A stretch of 64,000 bases of DNA from the NCBI GenBank assembly GCA_947095585.1, contig OX352763.1, positions 43,016,010 through 43,080,009 on the forward strand, written 5' to 3'. This document shows, in pieces, positions 43,291-54,840 of the stretch. The DNA comes from Nephrocerus scutellatus (lineage: Eukaryota; Arthropoda; Insecta; Diptera; Pipunculidae). The notes beneath the pieces are model-generated. The model was not told where the DNA came from. It saw nothing but the letters and a program-made list of their open reading frames with translations, and did no database searches. Each line of letters starts with the position of its first letter. The stretch's first letter is position 1. The translations under genes were made by a program, and so were the position numbers.

Positions 43291-45103
43291 ATGAATATCG
43301 ATACATTATGCAAAGAGTGGGAAGAACTCACCAGGGATTACAATGAATTAGACGTAAGTAAGACGGACTATTCCAAAGGTTGAGTCAGATTCATACGCCG
43401 CACATTATTACCTTAATAGAATTTTCTCATCGTTGCAACTGTATTTATTTAGACCGAAGAAACAAGCAAACAGTGACCAGTTTGAAATTTGAAACACAGA
43501 TCACATTACCTTATTAGAAAATAGCAGGCGCAAAACCCCAGTGGCGGGCTTCCATAAGGTTTTATTTACTTTGTAGGAAAAACAACAAGTTACCGTCATT
43601 GACCTTGTGTCAGTACATCATCTCTTATGATAGCAATATACCTACATTTTTTATTGTAATACCAAACAAGCAGCATAATTACGCCACACATTAAGTGAAC
43701 TTCTTTGGCCCTTATTGTCTTGCATTGGCAGGCAGTAAAGCAATCTGTTGTTACTTAAATTGTTGCAACTTTTAACTTAAAGTTTCGACGTGAATGCCTT
43801 GAAGAAGATATCGAGCAGTACACAGTACATACAAAGAAATAATGCCTCAGAAATAGTTGATAAAAAGTTTTTGTTAGTAATTTAGATTATATGAAAGGAA
43901 CTTTAACAAGTCAATAGAAAAATATAATACTAATATTCCGATTCTAAAAGATAAGATATGGGTTTGAAGTCCCCGTGCATGTTATAGCTCTTTGAAAGTT
44001 AATCAGTAAGTTAACTACTCAACAAAGTTTCATGTGGAATTCGGAATTCTTAATGTCATGCTCTAAATAATTTGCCTAATCATTGGCTAAAGGTTGTAGG
44101 AATAAGGTATAATATGTTTGTCTTGTTGTTCGGTATAATATGTTTGATCTCATATGGTTACGAGGTTCATATTGATGATCTATTAACATTAGATACTTCA
44201 TCCAATTAACTGTTTTGCGTTAGTTTTTTGGAGTGTGGAGCTCCCCTTTGTTGTAACTTAATCCTAACCTCCAATTGTGACCATTTGGATCTATAACCGG
44301 GGCCCGGTTCTTTCGAGCGGTCCCAATTTAGTGCCGATGTCATTCCGTTTGGTGAAACAGCATAGCGTTGAACGGATTATAATCGTAGTTGCTTCAGTCA
44401 ATATCTTCTACCTTAATCGAAAACTATTTCTATTTCTAAATTTCTTTAATTAATATGTAATATCAATAACTTACTGCGAATAAATAAAATGTACTTTTTA
44501 TTAAAAAAATAAATATTCTCACAAAAATTAACACAAAATTTTTTAATAATTTTTGTCAGTATTGGTGGTGCTCTGGTTTAAACCATTTCCTCCCACTTGG
44601 AGGACACCGGGATCAATTCCCGTCGCGTCCAAAAAACGCACGAATTTTTATCATCGCACTGATCATCTAGATTACAAGTACGCATGATACGAAGCTGTAC
44701 TTGTGATACACAGTTGCTGTATACTGCTGTACTCATATGTACGGTTGAGTTGATATATGAAGTAATTAAGATGTAGAGCCATCAATGTGGGTTTATGATC
44801 ACAATATTCTAGTTCGTGAGTGCTCGGGCGTGAACCCAAATCCCCCCACCACAACACTTCCTTCTTCTTAATCTTCTTCTATCCAAATATTTCCAAGCAC
44901 ACGCTGTAACTGTGCATTATAAGAGCGCAAATCCCTTGAAGTTATTATATAATCCACTAATACTTCACGTCCTTTTTTTTGCAGGATTGTAATCGCAGAT
45001 ACATTGAACTGTTGGAGCAGTTGCATTCTCATCAGCAGAAATGCTTGAATGAAATTAAACATCAGCGATATAGAATGAATCAGATTACGGCATCGCTAAA
45101 ACA
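43291..45103 (+). CDS. TMEM120-like membrane protein, first two coding exons (partial)
   Basis: Exon 1 is 43291-43353 (ATG, donor GTAAGT) and exon 2 is 44985-45103 (acceptor TTTGCAG, donor GTAAGT after phase 2). Together they encode MNIDTLCKEWEELTRDYNEL, then DDCNRRYIELLEQLHSHQQK and CLNEIKHQRYRMNQITASLK. The spacing matches the N-terminal coiled coil of TMEM120/TMPIT proteins: a CxxWEDL-like start, an R-x-Y-x-x-x-LE-L segment and an R-x-R/Q-L-x-x-x-LK-like end. TMEM120 proteins are multi-pass membrane proteins of the nuclear envelope/ER linked to adipogenesis and lipid metabolism. From memory, the Drosophila homologue (CG32795) lies near white, which would make this conserved neighbourhood. 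The later exons with the membrane helices were not found before 64000. Confidence 0.65.
44268..44345 (-). repeat. LINE-C 3'-end scrap inside the TMEM120-like intron
   Basis: GGCCCGGTTCTTTCGAGCGG and GTGCCGATGTCATTCCG parallel the 3' region of LINE-C copy b (53440-53520). Confidence 0.55.
44570..44948 (+). repeat. SINE-like repeat (family B), full copy
   Basis: The head is TTGGTGGTGCTCTGGTTTAA with a B-box-like GGGATCAATTCCCG near 44611. A long body shared with positions 1-243 follows, then a terminal hairpin (GCATTATAAGAGCGCAAATC, CCCTT). It ends about 35 bp upstream of the acceptor of the TMEM120-like exon 2. Confidence 0.7.
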
Positions 45104-45359
45104 GTAAGTATGCATTCAGTCTTAGTAACAAAACAAAGATAAAAATCACGCTTCTCAAAGAAAAACAAGTACTTCCACGCTGAAAAACTCAGTTCTGTAC
45201 TGTATGTAATATAAACAATGAAATGTAAAAAATCTTCGTTTTTCGGGTACAAACTTTTATGTATAAATTGACACACACCACACAGTCCTTTATAATTTGG
45301 TAATAATATCCAAAATGTCTGTTTTTGAGGTCGGGCCTATTTCAAGAATTTTATTTTTT

Positions 45360-45790
45360 TTACGCATCGCACGCGCCACATGCGTCATACGCGTGATATC
45401 AAAATTTGCCCGTGATATTGAGCAGCTCACAAAATAACAGCCTATGCGAAAGGCCTCAAAAAACGAGAAATGGCGGCATTTCCAACCACCACACGCGCCA
45501 CATGCGAAACGCAAGACATGTCACAAGCGGAATAAAAGAAATGATATTTGGAACTTAGGCACTCACAGCTCTCTAGGTCGTGTGGAAGCTGGTTAAAAAG
45601 GACCTTAAAGAAACTGAAAAAAAGATTTCAACCCATCTCACGCGCCACACGGGGAATATAAAAAATGCTATTTTGAACTTAGACACTCACAAAATTTCAG
45701 ATCGTGTGGAAGGAAGACACAAAGGGGTCAAGTCAAGTTTTAAAAAGAGATCTAAGTTTGGTGTCATTGGAAAGCTTGTCTTCTAATAAG
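45360..45790 (+). repeat. CACGCGCCACA dispersed repeat, about three units
   Basis: CGCACGCGCCACATGCG-type words at about 45367, 45489 and 45639 each open a block that ends near CACTCACA and TCGTGTGGAAG. Relatives are at 14030-14260 and 35190-35290. Nature unknown; it is not a gene. Confidence 0.55.
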
Positions 45791-46479
45791 CTACTAAAAG
45801 CAAACAGTCTGTTGGACAGTTTGAGTCAGTCTGACAGTTTTTTGGGCAGTTTATAGTCTTTAAATGCAATTTCCTAGAGCAGTTAGCAAAATAAAAAAAC
45901 TGAATTTCGAGGACCTTCACCCGACTGAGCTATCAGGTTACAGAGCACCGACGATAAAATGCCAAAATGCCGCTTTATGCTCGATGGCATCCAAGTGTCA
46001 TTTATTATTCCATGCTTTTAGCTGCGAAGTTAAAAAATTAAAGAGAGGAATGTGAGCTTCCGAATGATCCGAATGATCTTTACAAGTTGCAAACAGAAAA
46101 AGGCAGAAACAGCTACGCTGTGCGGTGGTAGGTACAATACAAATTGAAAGAGAACAAAATATTTATGAAGACATATCATTTTTATTCCGCACAAAAAACC
46201 ACATCTTTATGTAAAATATAAAAAGTAATCTTGAAATACAGTAAAGTTTCAAGTTAATGGTATTTCTCAATTAATTTTGTGAGCACACCTAAATTTTCAG
46301 CTAGTAGTTTTCAGTCATGATGGTCAAAGTTTGCTATCTAGCTGAAATAATTAAACGAAGTCCAAAAGTATTAAGCAACTATGTGTATGTCTACTAGTTT
46401 TTTGCCTGTTTGCTGATGTGAGAGCTGCTAATTTTTTTTTAGACGCATATGGTTGACACTGCGACGTACCACCCCTCTG
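45791..46479. other. Unassigned sequence
   Basis: Contains no TMEM120 continuation or transposon protein that I can see. Confidence 0.35.
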
Positions 46480-48480
46480 ATGAGGATAGTATGTCCTTAG
46501 TGCCATACTTTTTCAACTCTGCTGACAAACATGTTTTCTTATGGAAAATACGCCTCCTTAATCAAAGTAATGCTGTGCTGGGTGTTCAGATGATTCTTCA
46601 TCGTCCGTGTCTATATTCCGTTACTGAGCCTAGATTAATTTTGTTAAGGTATTACCACAAACCACAGTCAGCTGTGAGAAAACTCAACACCTTTCTAATG
46701 CTAACTTTATTAAGTTTAAGGATCTCCTTAAAGGCATATGACCTGATTAATCGTTTGGATTTTCGCAGCTCTGAGACATTTTCCCAATGGGCCAGACGAA
46801 CTTTGTGTCCCCTATTATTAATCAGCGCTGTGGCGGTAGCCCCGTTGAGACCACAGTAGAGTTCAGGTCTCATGAACGCAAATTCTAAGCCAGCCCTAGC
46901 TAGTTCATCAGCAGATTCGTTGCCTGCATTTCCTTGATGACCAGGGACTATCGGGGATATCGGGGAAACCTGTCTCTTTCGGGAATTTAATCAAGAATTT
47001 TCAGGTGTCCCACATGGTCGCCCGGATTCTACCTGTATTTAAGTTGCAGCTTAATAGCGCATCTTTCTAATGAAGCGTCTTTATATTGAAGATTTGTAAG
47101 GGTGAAAGCGCTACGACAGCTTCTAATACTGAGTATGCTGAGGCACACACGATGTTATGGGTTTCCACCTCGGTCGGAACTTCTACCAGCAGGGCGGGCC
47201 ACCAGGTCTTTGGTTATAAATTCTGGATTTTGAAAGAAAGTTAATATTCGTGCCGATAAAGCAGGCCGCCCTTGGCATTGGCTCCTCCCTTTTAACGATT
47301 AACGTACTTGTCCTATTCTTTAATCTGCCAGCTGATCACCCAATGCTCTTGAATGAAACCAAAACTTTGGAGGATTTTGCTTGCCGGAGTAATTGGGCTT
47401 TTATAGGGCCCTTTGTCCTACGGCAGCAGCCGGGTTAGGTCGACCCAGTGTTCTGTCCCTACCTGGTGACGGGTGGTATGAACCAGATGCAGTTCTGTTT
47501 CCAGATTCGCTGGTACCAGCATTCCAAGTAGCGCTGCTGGTCGAAAAAGCTGATCGTGGAATCGGAATGCACAGCTGGTCAACAGTTCCCTAAAGGACGA
47601 CTGAAGTGTTCATTAGAAGAAGATTAGGAGACGCCCCCTTTTTGACCTGGCCAAAGCAGTAACTTACAATACCTTTGCAGGTATAGAGCCTTTTCATGGT
47701 GGTGTCATCTACCGCCAGTTCGAGGTGCACCTTCCATCCACCTTCCTTCTTTCTCTGTACAATTTTCCATGAACCGGCATTTTGGGCAAGATAGAAGCCA
47801 GAATCTTCTCTGAGAACATCTCCAAACTCTGTGTAAAGAACCCACGAACGATGTGTGATTTAGGGAAGGATCCCTCTTCCACCAACGTCACGTTTAGACC
47901 ACTTTTAGCTTTAATCATCTCAAAGTTCTAGCGCATCCACCCAGTAGTATAGATAGTAGCCAGAATCTTCTCAGCTTCAAACTCTGTGCAAAGAACCCAC
48001 AGACGATGTGTGCTTTAGGGAAGGATCACTCGTCCACCAACGTCATGTTTAGACCACTCTTAGCTCTAATCCTCTCAAAATCAAATCCACTTAGTAGTAG
48101 CACTGTCTGAGCAGATGAAAACTAGCAATCCCGATTTGAGAAGCGAGCCGGGAAAATGTGGCGACGCGCCACTATCGGCCATCTCAATTGAGATCTCTAT
48201 AACCGCATCTTGAAAAGAGCCATTTACTCAGTTGTTAGGGGGTTAGTTGACAAGTCAGACGGGTTTTCTGGTCCTCCGACCTGACGCGCCTGGCTTCGCA
48301 CTGAGTGAAAGAGGCGGCTTTGGCAAAACCAAGAGCACTCTCTATCCTTGCCCATGCGTAAAACATGTTAAGTCACCTTCTCTATAGCGAGTTCAATTTA
48401 ATGAATCCGCCTCGGTGTTGTGGGATCAGTAGCCCATCTAATACCTTCCCAATACTGCTTTATAAACGGTTTGCTTTTCT
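46480..48480 (-). pseudogene. LINE-E: RNase H-bearing non-LTR element, internally deleted
   Basis: On the minus strand the 3' part reads GNESADELARAG (last RNase H motif, about 46900), then MRPELYCGLNGATATALINN, KVRLAHWENVSELRKSKRLI and VRKVLSFLT-like ending sequence. This is the typical segment after RNase H in I/Jockey-type LINEs. The 5' part (47640-48480) has an ORF1-like fragment with KSGLNVTLVEEGSFPKSHIV. No reverse transcriptase is visible between them. Stops are frequent. The plus-strand 136-codon ORF over the same DNA is its antisense shadow. Confidence 0.65.
47785..48105. repeat. Direct duplication of about 165 bp inside LINE-E
   Basis: AGCCAGAATCTTCTC, AAAGAACCCAC, CGATGTGTG and CACCAACGTCA occur in the same order in both halves (about 47795-47925 and 47955-48085), with about 10-15% difference. 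Confidence 0.8.
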
Positions 48481-48575
48481 ACTATTTACCAATAGTTCGC
48501 GCCGGTAGCTGTATTCTTGCTGAACTTAGCGATGATATAATTTAAAAATTTGGGACAAAATGAGATGCAAAAAAA

Positions 48576-49043
48576 AACCATCCATAAAAATTAAAATTTT
48601 TCGTGTAAATTCTATAATCGGAGATACACATGTGTGCAAAGTTTGAATAAAATCTGGTTACTTTTTAAAAAAATGTATATCGGCACCGCTCGGGCCTCTG
48701 GACCCGATCACTCCAGAAACTTTACAAAAAGTTTTGTCCATCGGAGATACACAGGTGTTTAAATTTTAACGAAAATTGTTGTCCATCGGAGATACACATG
48801 CGTATAAAGTTTGAAGACAATCGGGTACATTTTGTAAAATATTTGTATGGGAGCCCGCCGACCCCGAGGTGCGAGGGGCTTAAAAATTTAATAGAAAGTG
48901 TTGTCATTGGAGATACGCATGTGTGCAAAGTTTCAATAAAATCGGGCTTTAGGTAGTGGTTTAAAAATTGATCACAAGATTTGGTGCACCCGTCAGCCAG
49001 CCACGGACACGCGAATTTAATATAGAGAATTTAAAAATAGAAC
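48576..49043 (-). repeat. TCTCCGAT-family repeat, complete minus-strand copy
   Basis: Starts with the complement of the 3' end (CCATAAAAATTAAAATTTTT, CGTGTAAATTCTATAATCGG) and ends with the complement of the 5' end (GAATTTAATATAGAGAATTT). Three to four GGAGATACACA units lie between. Confidence 0.8.
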
Positions 49044-49261
49044 GAATTATTCTAAAACATTCGAAATTTAGGGCACTTGGCGTCTCTTGGTATCTCTTCC
49101 TTCCACCCTAAAGTGCTAACAACAGATCAGTAGTATGGTTTCCGATTTTAAAAGTTAATCGAACTTAGTGTTATCTTAATGGCTTAGGTAGCTTTTTTTG
49201 TGGTTAAACCCGTATTCTACAGCCCATCCTTGTGCGAGTATTATGCTTCCTAGTACTTCCA

Positions 49262-50895
49262 AAATTTACCAATTCCCACTTTAAGTCCCATATACAAACT
49301 GATGTGTGTATCTCTGATGACAACTCTTGGAAGGCTCCAGGGCAGAGGGGCTCACATATAAGTTTTGAAAACACTACCCGATTTTATTCAAATTTTGTAT
49401 ACATGTGAATCTCTGGTGGCAAAACTTTCTGTAAAAATTTTGAAGTGATGGGGCCCCAGTGAGTTGGTGCTCCTATATATTTTTTTTAATTAACCCTATT
49501 TTATTCAAACTTTGCACCATGTGTTCTTCTATTAGAGAATTTACATGAAATCTTAATTTTGATGGGTGTTTTTTTAAATTCTCTATACAAGGGTGGGTCA
49601 AAAAGTTCCTGAAAATTAACACAAATTGTGTCGTCACCTTAAATTTATCTTTTTTTTGTGTCAATAATCATCTTTCAAAAGAACGCACCCAAATTTTCAG
49701 ACAGATCTGTGAAATAGTTTTGTTATGGCAGCCATTTTATATAGACGCCTACGAGCATTTTCGTTAAAATGGAAAAAAGTGAATTTCGAGTGCACATTAA
49801 ACACTATTTTTACCAGAAGAAACTATCACGCAAACCAAACAAAAGCTTGACAAATATTATTGGGACTCTTCACCATCGATTGGAACTATTCACCACTGGT
49901 TTACTCAATTTCGGTGCGATCGTTCAAGCACAAGTGATGCCGAACGTTCTGGTCGCCCAAATGAGGTCATTACACCACAAATGGTCGACAAAATCCATGG
50001 ATTGATAATGGACTAACGGCGAGTGAAAGTGCGCGAACTTGAAGAGGCCACAAGATGGGTGTCGCGTTTGCTCACAATCGACAACAAACGCATTCATTTG
50101 ACAACTTTAATGTTCCAGAAAAATTCGACTAAATTTTTGCGCCGTTTCGTAACCTCGATTAATCAAAACACACCAGAAACTAAGGAACAGTCAAAACAAT
50201 GGACTTCTCCTGGTGAATCGAAGCCGAAGAAGGCCATGGTAGGTGTGTCAGCAAACAAGGTCATGCCGACAATTTTTTTTCGGATGCGCGCGGTGTTATT
50301 CACAGCGAATACCTTGAAAAGGTTAAAACGATCACCGGCGCATTCTACGTATAGAGCTGCTGGATCGATTCCAAGCCGACATGAAGCAAAAACGGCCGCA
50401 TTTGGCGAAGAAAAAATTATTTATCACCAGGACGCACAAGTCCGTAGTCGCAAAGGAAAAATTGCACGAGTTACTACGAACACCTCCCTCATCCAGCATA
50501 TTCCCCAGATTTATCTCCTGCGACTATTCGACTATTGTTTCCAAACATAAAGAAATGGCTTGGAGGTAAGAGATTTGGGTCGAATGAAGAGGTCATCGCT
50601 GAAACAAACGCTTATTTTGAGGGGCTCGAGAAATCGTATTATTTGGAGGGCATCAAAAAATTGGAGAAACGTTGGATAAAGTGTATCGAGCTAAAAGGAG
50701 ACTATGTTGAAAAATAAAATGTTTTTATGCCGAAAAGAGTGTTTTTTATTTCATTTTTCAGGTAATTATTGACCCACCCTCGTATTAACTGCGTGCCCGG
50801 ATGTGTTTTTTTTTTGGGTTGGCCGGCCATTTTTAATCTACTTCCTAAAACCCGATTTTATTTAAACTTTGCACAAATCTGTATCTCCGGTCTTG
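49262..50895 (+). repeat. TCTCCGAT-family repeats interrupted by a mariner
   Basis: A copy ending ATTAGAGAATTTACATGAAA near 49550 is followed by the start of the next copy, TTAAATTCTCTA. A mariner (49588-50782) sits inside it, and the copy resumes TTAACTGCGTGCCCGGATG at 50785. Confidence 0.85.
49588..50782 (+). mobile_element. mariner element, inactivated, both ends present
   Basis: The inverted ends (CAAGGGTGGGTCAAAAAGTT left; complement CGAGGGTGGGTCAATAATTA right) are flanked by TA. The transposase begins MEKSEFRVHIKHYFYQKKLS at 49769 and, in shifting frames, shows VSRLLTIDNKR, LRRFVTSINQNTPETKEQSK, a DNAPAH-like region degraded near 50420 and the mariner C-terminus LEKSYYLEGIKKLEKRWIKC IELKGDYVEK ending at 50716. 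The HHYTPET-type segment is altered and at least three frameshifts break the frame. It belongs to the Mos1/irritans-mellifera type of mariner by sequence style. It is not capable of encoding an intact transposase. Confidence 0.93.
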
Positions 50896-51215
50896 AGTTG
50901 GGCTTGGAAGGGGTCTTTAAGGGTTTTGAGAGGGCCTTTAGGGGGATATTGATGGACTACTGGTAGGTTTTGATGGGGACTCGAGGGAGTTCTTGAGAGC
51001 GTTTTGAGAGGTGTCTTGAGGGGGTCTTTTATATAAAATACAGTTATAAAAATTATTTTGCACGATATCATATTCATATCAGATAATATGATGTTTACAG
51101 TTTACACATCAATCCTCGTGAGTCCCAGCAATTACACCTTTTTTGTTTTTTCAAAATTAACCCGATTTTATTCAAACTTTGCACACATGGTATCTCCGAT
51201 TAGAGAATTTACATT
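50896..51215. repeat. GGTCTTT-rich low-complexity stretch and a TCTCCGAT scrap
   Basis: 50896-51035 resembles the GGTCTTTTG array inside the Helitron at 340-1340. 51140-51215 is a single unit plus 3' end of the TCTCCGAT family (CCGATTAGAGAATTTACAT). Confidence 0.6.
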
Positions 51216-52150
51216 TAGTTTTACTTAATGCTCAATTCAGTACAATAACAGAATGCTCAGTTAATACCACGACGTTACGCATCATTAAAATCGACACGCC
51301 AATAACCGTATCATATGTGAACAAAGTCCAAAGCGCAAAGTGAGCAAAATGGATAACGCCGATAAAGAAATATAGAAAACATTTATAACACTAGCAATAA
51401 AACAAAAAAACAAAACAAACACCTTTACTAGTAATTAGTATGGCCATTGTGAGGAGGCTTTAAGGTTCTCGAAATCAGCCAATATTTTCGTTTCGAGCTT
51501 GAAATATTTCTGTTTTATCAGCGATAATTATTTGTTGTTCTTATGACGTAACACGCACGCATGGAACAATTTCCAAAAGGCGGGCGATTAGAAAAATTGT
51601 CAACCGTTCTTTCGGTTTAGCGGGGAAGGAATTCATTGCTTTGTGCTATGCTTCCGTTAATCTCTGCTTGGCGCTGCTTTTACTATGTGTGTTCCGCATT
51701 TGTAATTGTTACGTGTTACCGTCAAGGTTGAATAACGCAAACCATGAAAATGATAAAGCCGCTTCCTATGATATGTTCCTAATTTGGCAAAAAGTCTCCG
51801 TTTAGTTTCGTTTGCCTGGCATCGTTTGCTATTCATTCGATCAAGCTAAAGTTTTGGTAGAGTTTTAAGGTTGAAAGCTTTTCGCTTGGCGATAAAACGA
51901 AAAGTTGCGCTTCTAAGAATTGTTCACCGCACTTTGAATTAGCATTTTGTTTTGCATTGCACCTTTAACTTCCGGAGTTATTTTTAAAATATTTAAATGT
52001 GGCTGACTTAACAGCAAATACAGGATACGGCGATCGAAGTGTTATTAACTTCACTCTGCTGTATCTGTATCGGCTGATGACAGCGCGCTCATATTTTGAC
52101 AAACGTTATTCTGTGTTAGTTCAAAATGAATATTTAATATATAGAATTCA
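51216..52150. other. Unassigned sequence
   Basis: No coding or repeat signature recognised. It is less repetitive than its surroundings and so may be host intronic or intergenic DNA. Confidence 0.35.
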
Positions 52151-52690
52151 AACGTAACGTGTCTTGGGCACGTTACAACGATACTGGTAGCATCGCAAAA
52201 CATCATGGAGGTGGCTTTCCAAAAACAGCAACATCACCAGAAATGTTTCGCAAAGTGAAGGCACAAAGATTCAAAAAGTGCAAGATTTAACCAAGGATCA
52301 AAAGGCAGTTCGACTTGAAAGATGTAAAGTGCTAAAACGACTGCACGAACGTAACGATCTTGTCAGCTTGGTGTTTCCTGGTTAAAAAAATGTTTGCTTC
52401 AACTACCTTGCTACCCTGGGCACATAAAAATTCGGTAGCAACCGGTGGACATTCCAACAGGATTCAGCACCAGCACATAGAGCTCGTTTGACACAACAAT
52501 TTATACAAAGTCACGTTCAAAATTTGATATCTTCGCAAAATTGGCGTCCATATTCACCAGACTTGAATCCAATGGACTTCTCCAAATGGTCCATTTTGGA
52601 GACCAAGGTGTCGATAGCAAAAAATGTGAAAGTATGGACGCATTGAAGAGAGCTCTTGGTGGAGAATGGACCAAAATACCAACAGGTCAC
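52151..52690 (+). pseudogene. Tc1-like transposase remnant (same family as 56480-57345)
   Basis: Fragments in order: RYNDTGSIAKHHGGG (about 52175), DSAPAHRARLTQQFIQSHVQ (about 52463) with the catalytic DSAPAH motif, and NWRPYSPDLNPMDFSKWSIL ETK (about 52540), the Tc1 PYSPDLNP signature. Much of the middle is deleted and the frame is broken. A (GTTC)n run replaces the 3' end. Confidence 0.8.
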
Positions 52691-52729
52691 GTTCGTTCGT
52701 TCGTTCGTTCGTTCGTTCGTTCGTTCGTT
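52691..52729. repeat. (GTTC)n microsatellite
   Basis: About ten perfect copies of the tetramer at the broken 3' end of the Tc1-like remnant. Confidence 0.97.
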
Positions 52730-53399
52730 AGGAGACGACGCCAAAGGAGTTTTTCATAAAATTTTAAATGTGTTTAACATTCTCTATAAAAATTTAATAA
52801 AAATATCCATACATGACGAAACGACAGCCAGCTTTAGTAACACTACGATCGCAGGTCCCTGTTTATGCGCTTTTATGTGTTCCCATTATTATAGGTAATA
52901 CTTTTTTGTTGTTGTATGTATCGTTTAATTGTTTCTGCGTTTATGCGATGATTCGTTCGGTCGGTCGGTTTATCAATTATTATGCAACAAGCGAATAACT
53001 GTCCATGCAATCTTTTTTGTAGTTATTCTACATTGTGGTCTTTCGGTTTCGTTGAATAACTTGATATTTGCCACGAACTGCGACCCGGACAGTGATCAAT
53101 AAGAAAAATAAACCATGGCAGTAGGAATAAACTAAGTATTTCCTTCGTTAAAATATCGATAGTTTCGTTTTGTATCGAAACTGTGAAAATAGCGGAAATG
53201 CCACCTTTAAAAACGGAGGAAATTGCCAGTGTCTTATGGTTTAATTTACTAAGCTTAATATTTTGACTTTGATCTTGGTAAACGAGTATAAAGCTCTCGA
53301 TCAGGCAATGAAAGTTTGTGTTTTCAGTTCAAAAAGTCACCAAATTCATAGAGTTGTGAGAGCATTAATATGTTTGGAAATAGGATCCTAGCTTCACAG
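52730..53399. other. Unassigned sequence
   Basis: No gene found; includes TCGGTCGG short repeats near 52955. Confidence 0.35.
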
Positions 53400-54840
53400 A
53401 TCTTCTAGGCGATGTATGTCTTGTAACATTATCATATTTGGCTCTACAATCGGGGTCCGGTCCTTGCCTTCCGAAAAAAGTCTCTCCACCGGTCCCGATT
53501 TCGAGCCGATGTCATCCAGTTTTGCATCCCTAAACTCTGGGCGTCCTGGTGTACGCCATCCTTCCAGCGTAGGCTTGGCCGGTTCGCTGTCGTGTTCTAT
53601 AAATCCTACCGCAAAGGACTTTCCGAGCAGGATACCTAGCTCGCATGAGCGAAGAGAGGAACCGGAGCCTACCGAGCTTAATTTTATTCACGATGAAGAC
53701 ATCGCGGTAACGCTCATAGATCTCATCATTATAGAGTCTCCGGAATCGTCCTTCCTCACATACGGGGCCAACAATTCTCCGTAAGACTTTTCTGTCGAAC
53801 GCGGCCAAGAGGCCAGAATGATTTTTGCTAAGCACCCAAGTCACAGATCCATATGTAAGTGCTGGTATGACCATTGTCTTATATACCAGCAGCTTTGATG
53901 TTATGGTTAAGTTCCTGGATTTGAAGAGTCTTGACAGACTATAGTAGGCTTTCTTGGCTTTAAGCAACCGTGCGCGTATTTCAGGTTCCATGCTGTATCG
54001 GCTGCTACAATTGACCCGAGATAGTTAAAGGAATTGAGAGACCAATGTTGGAATTTCTACTCGCAGACGTGACCACCATGTACTTTGTTTTGCTCTCATT
54101 TATGTGCAGCCTCAGATTTCGTGCCGCCTGCTCTATCTGGATGAAAGCTTCCTGTACAGCTCTTCGGTTTCTACCAACGATGTCAATATCGTCTGCGTAA
54201 GCCAGTATCTGAACGCCAGGTTGAAGAGGACGCAGGACAGTCCATCCCCTAGTCAGAGCCAGTATGATATTCGGTCATTGGTGGAGCCTCCAATTTCTCA
54301 GTTAACTGCCCATTTAGCTTTAGCATTTAGCAGTATGTGCAACCCGGTGTATATTGCATGATACCGCGGACTCTTGCTCTCTGTACTGTTATAGTTCACG
54401 GACGAGATTATTCTCCCAGGCTGCTTTCTTTCGCCGGTGAACTTTTTTTTCATATCTTCTGAGCTCTTTATATTCATCTTCGCGTGCACGCGTTCTATGA
54501 TATTTTTGCATTGCTCGTTACGCAACATTCTTACCTTCAGTCGCTCGGTTACATTCTTCATCGAACCAGTCGTTCCGATCTCTACGACTACTGCCTAAGA
54601 TGGAGTCAGCAGTACTAATGACAGTATTTTTAAGGCGTGTCCACTTCTCTTCTACGCCTGACATCTCAGCCCCAGGACTTACTCTCCTAGCATTTAGGGC
54701 GAGTCCTATCGCTTTACCGTAGTTGTGTCTGGTCTCTTCGTTGCGAAGGGCAGCCGTGTTGACTCGAATCGCGGATGCAGTCTTTCGTGATGATGCAATC
54801 CGCGCTCGGAGCACCATACCAACAAGTGTCTTGTATGTAG
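53400..54840 (-). pseudogene. LINE-C copy b, reverse transcriptase core deleted
   Basis: The minus-strand order is: linker with MVLRARIASSRKTASAIRVN, GVEEKWTRLKNTVISTADSI and DWFDEECNRATE (54520-54817); a short GLSCVLFNLAF remnant joined to YADDIDIVGRN (54179-54199); EPEIRARLLKAKKAYYSLSR; and a 153-codon C-terminal ORF (53530-53991) with SRNLTITSKLLVYKTMVIPA, LTYGSVTW, KVLRRIVGPV and RLYNDEIYERY. These are RT thumb and tail features. The palm between the linker and the YADD motif is missing and other frames are broken. Confidence 0.85.

Noticed and set aside
46449..46859. 136-codon plus-strand ORF
   Set aside because: It is antisense to the LINE-E post-RNase H segment, which explains the open frame.
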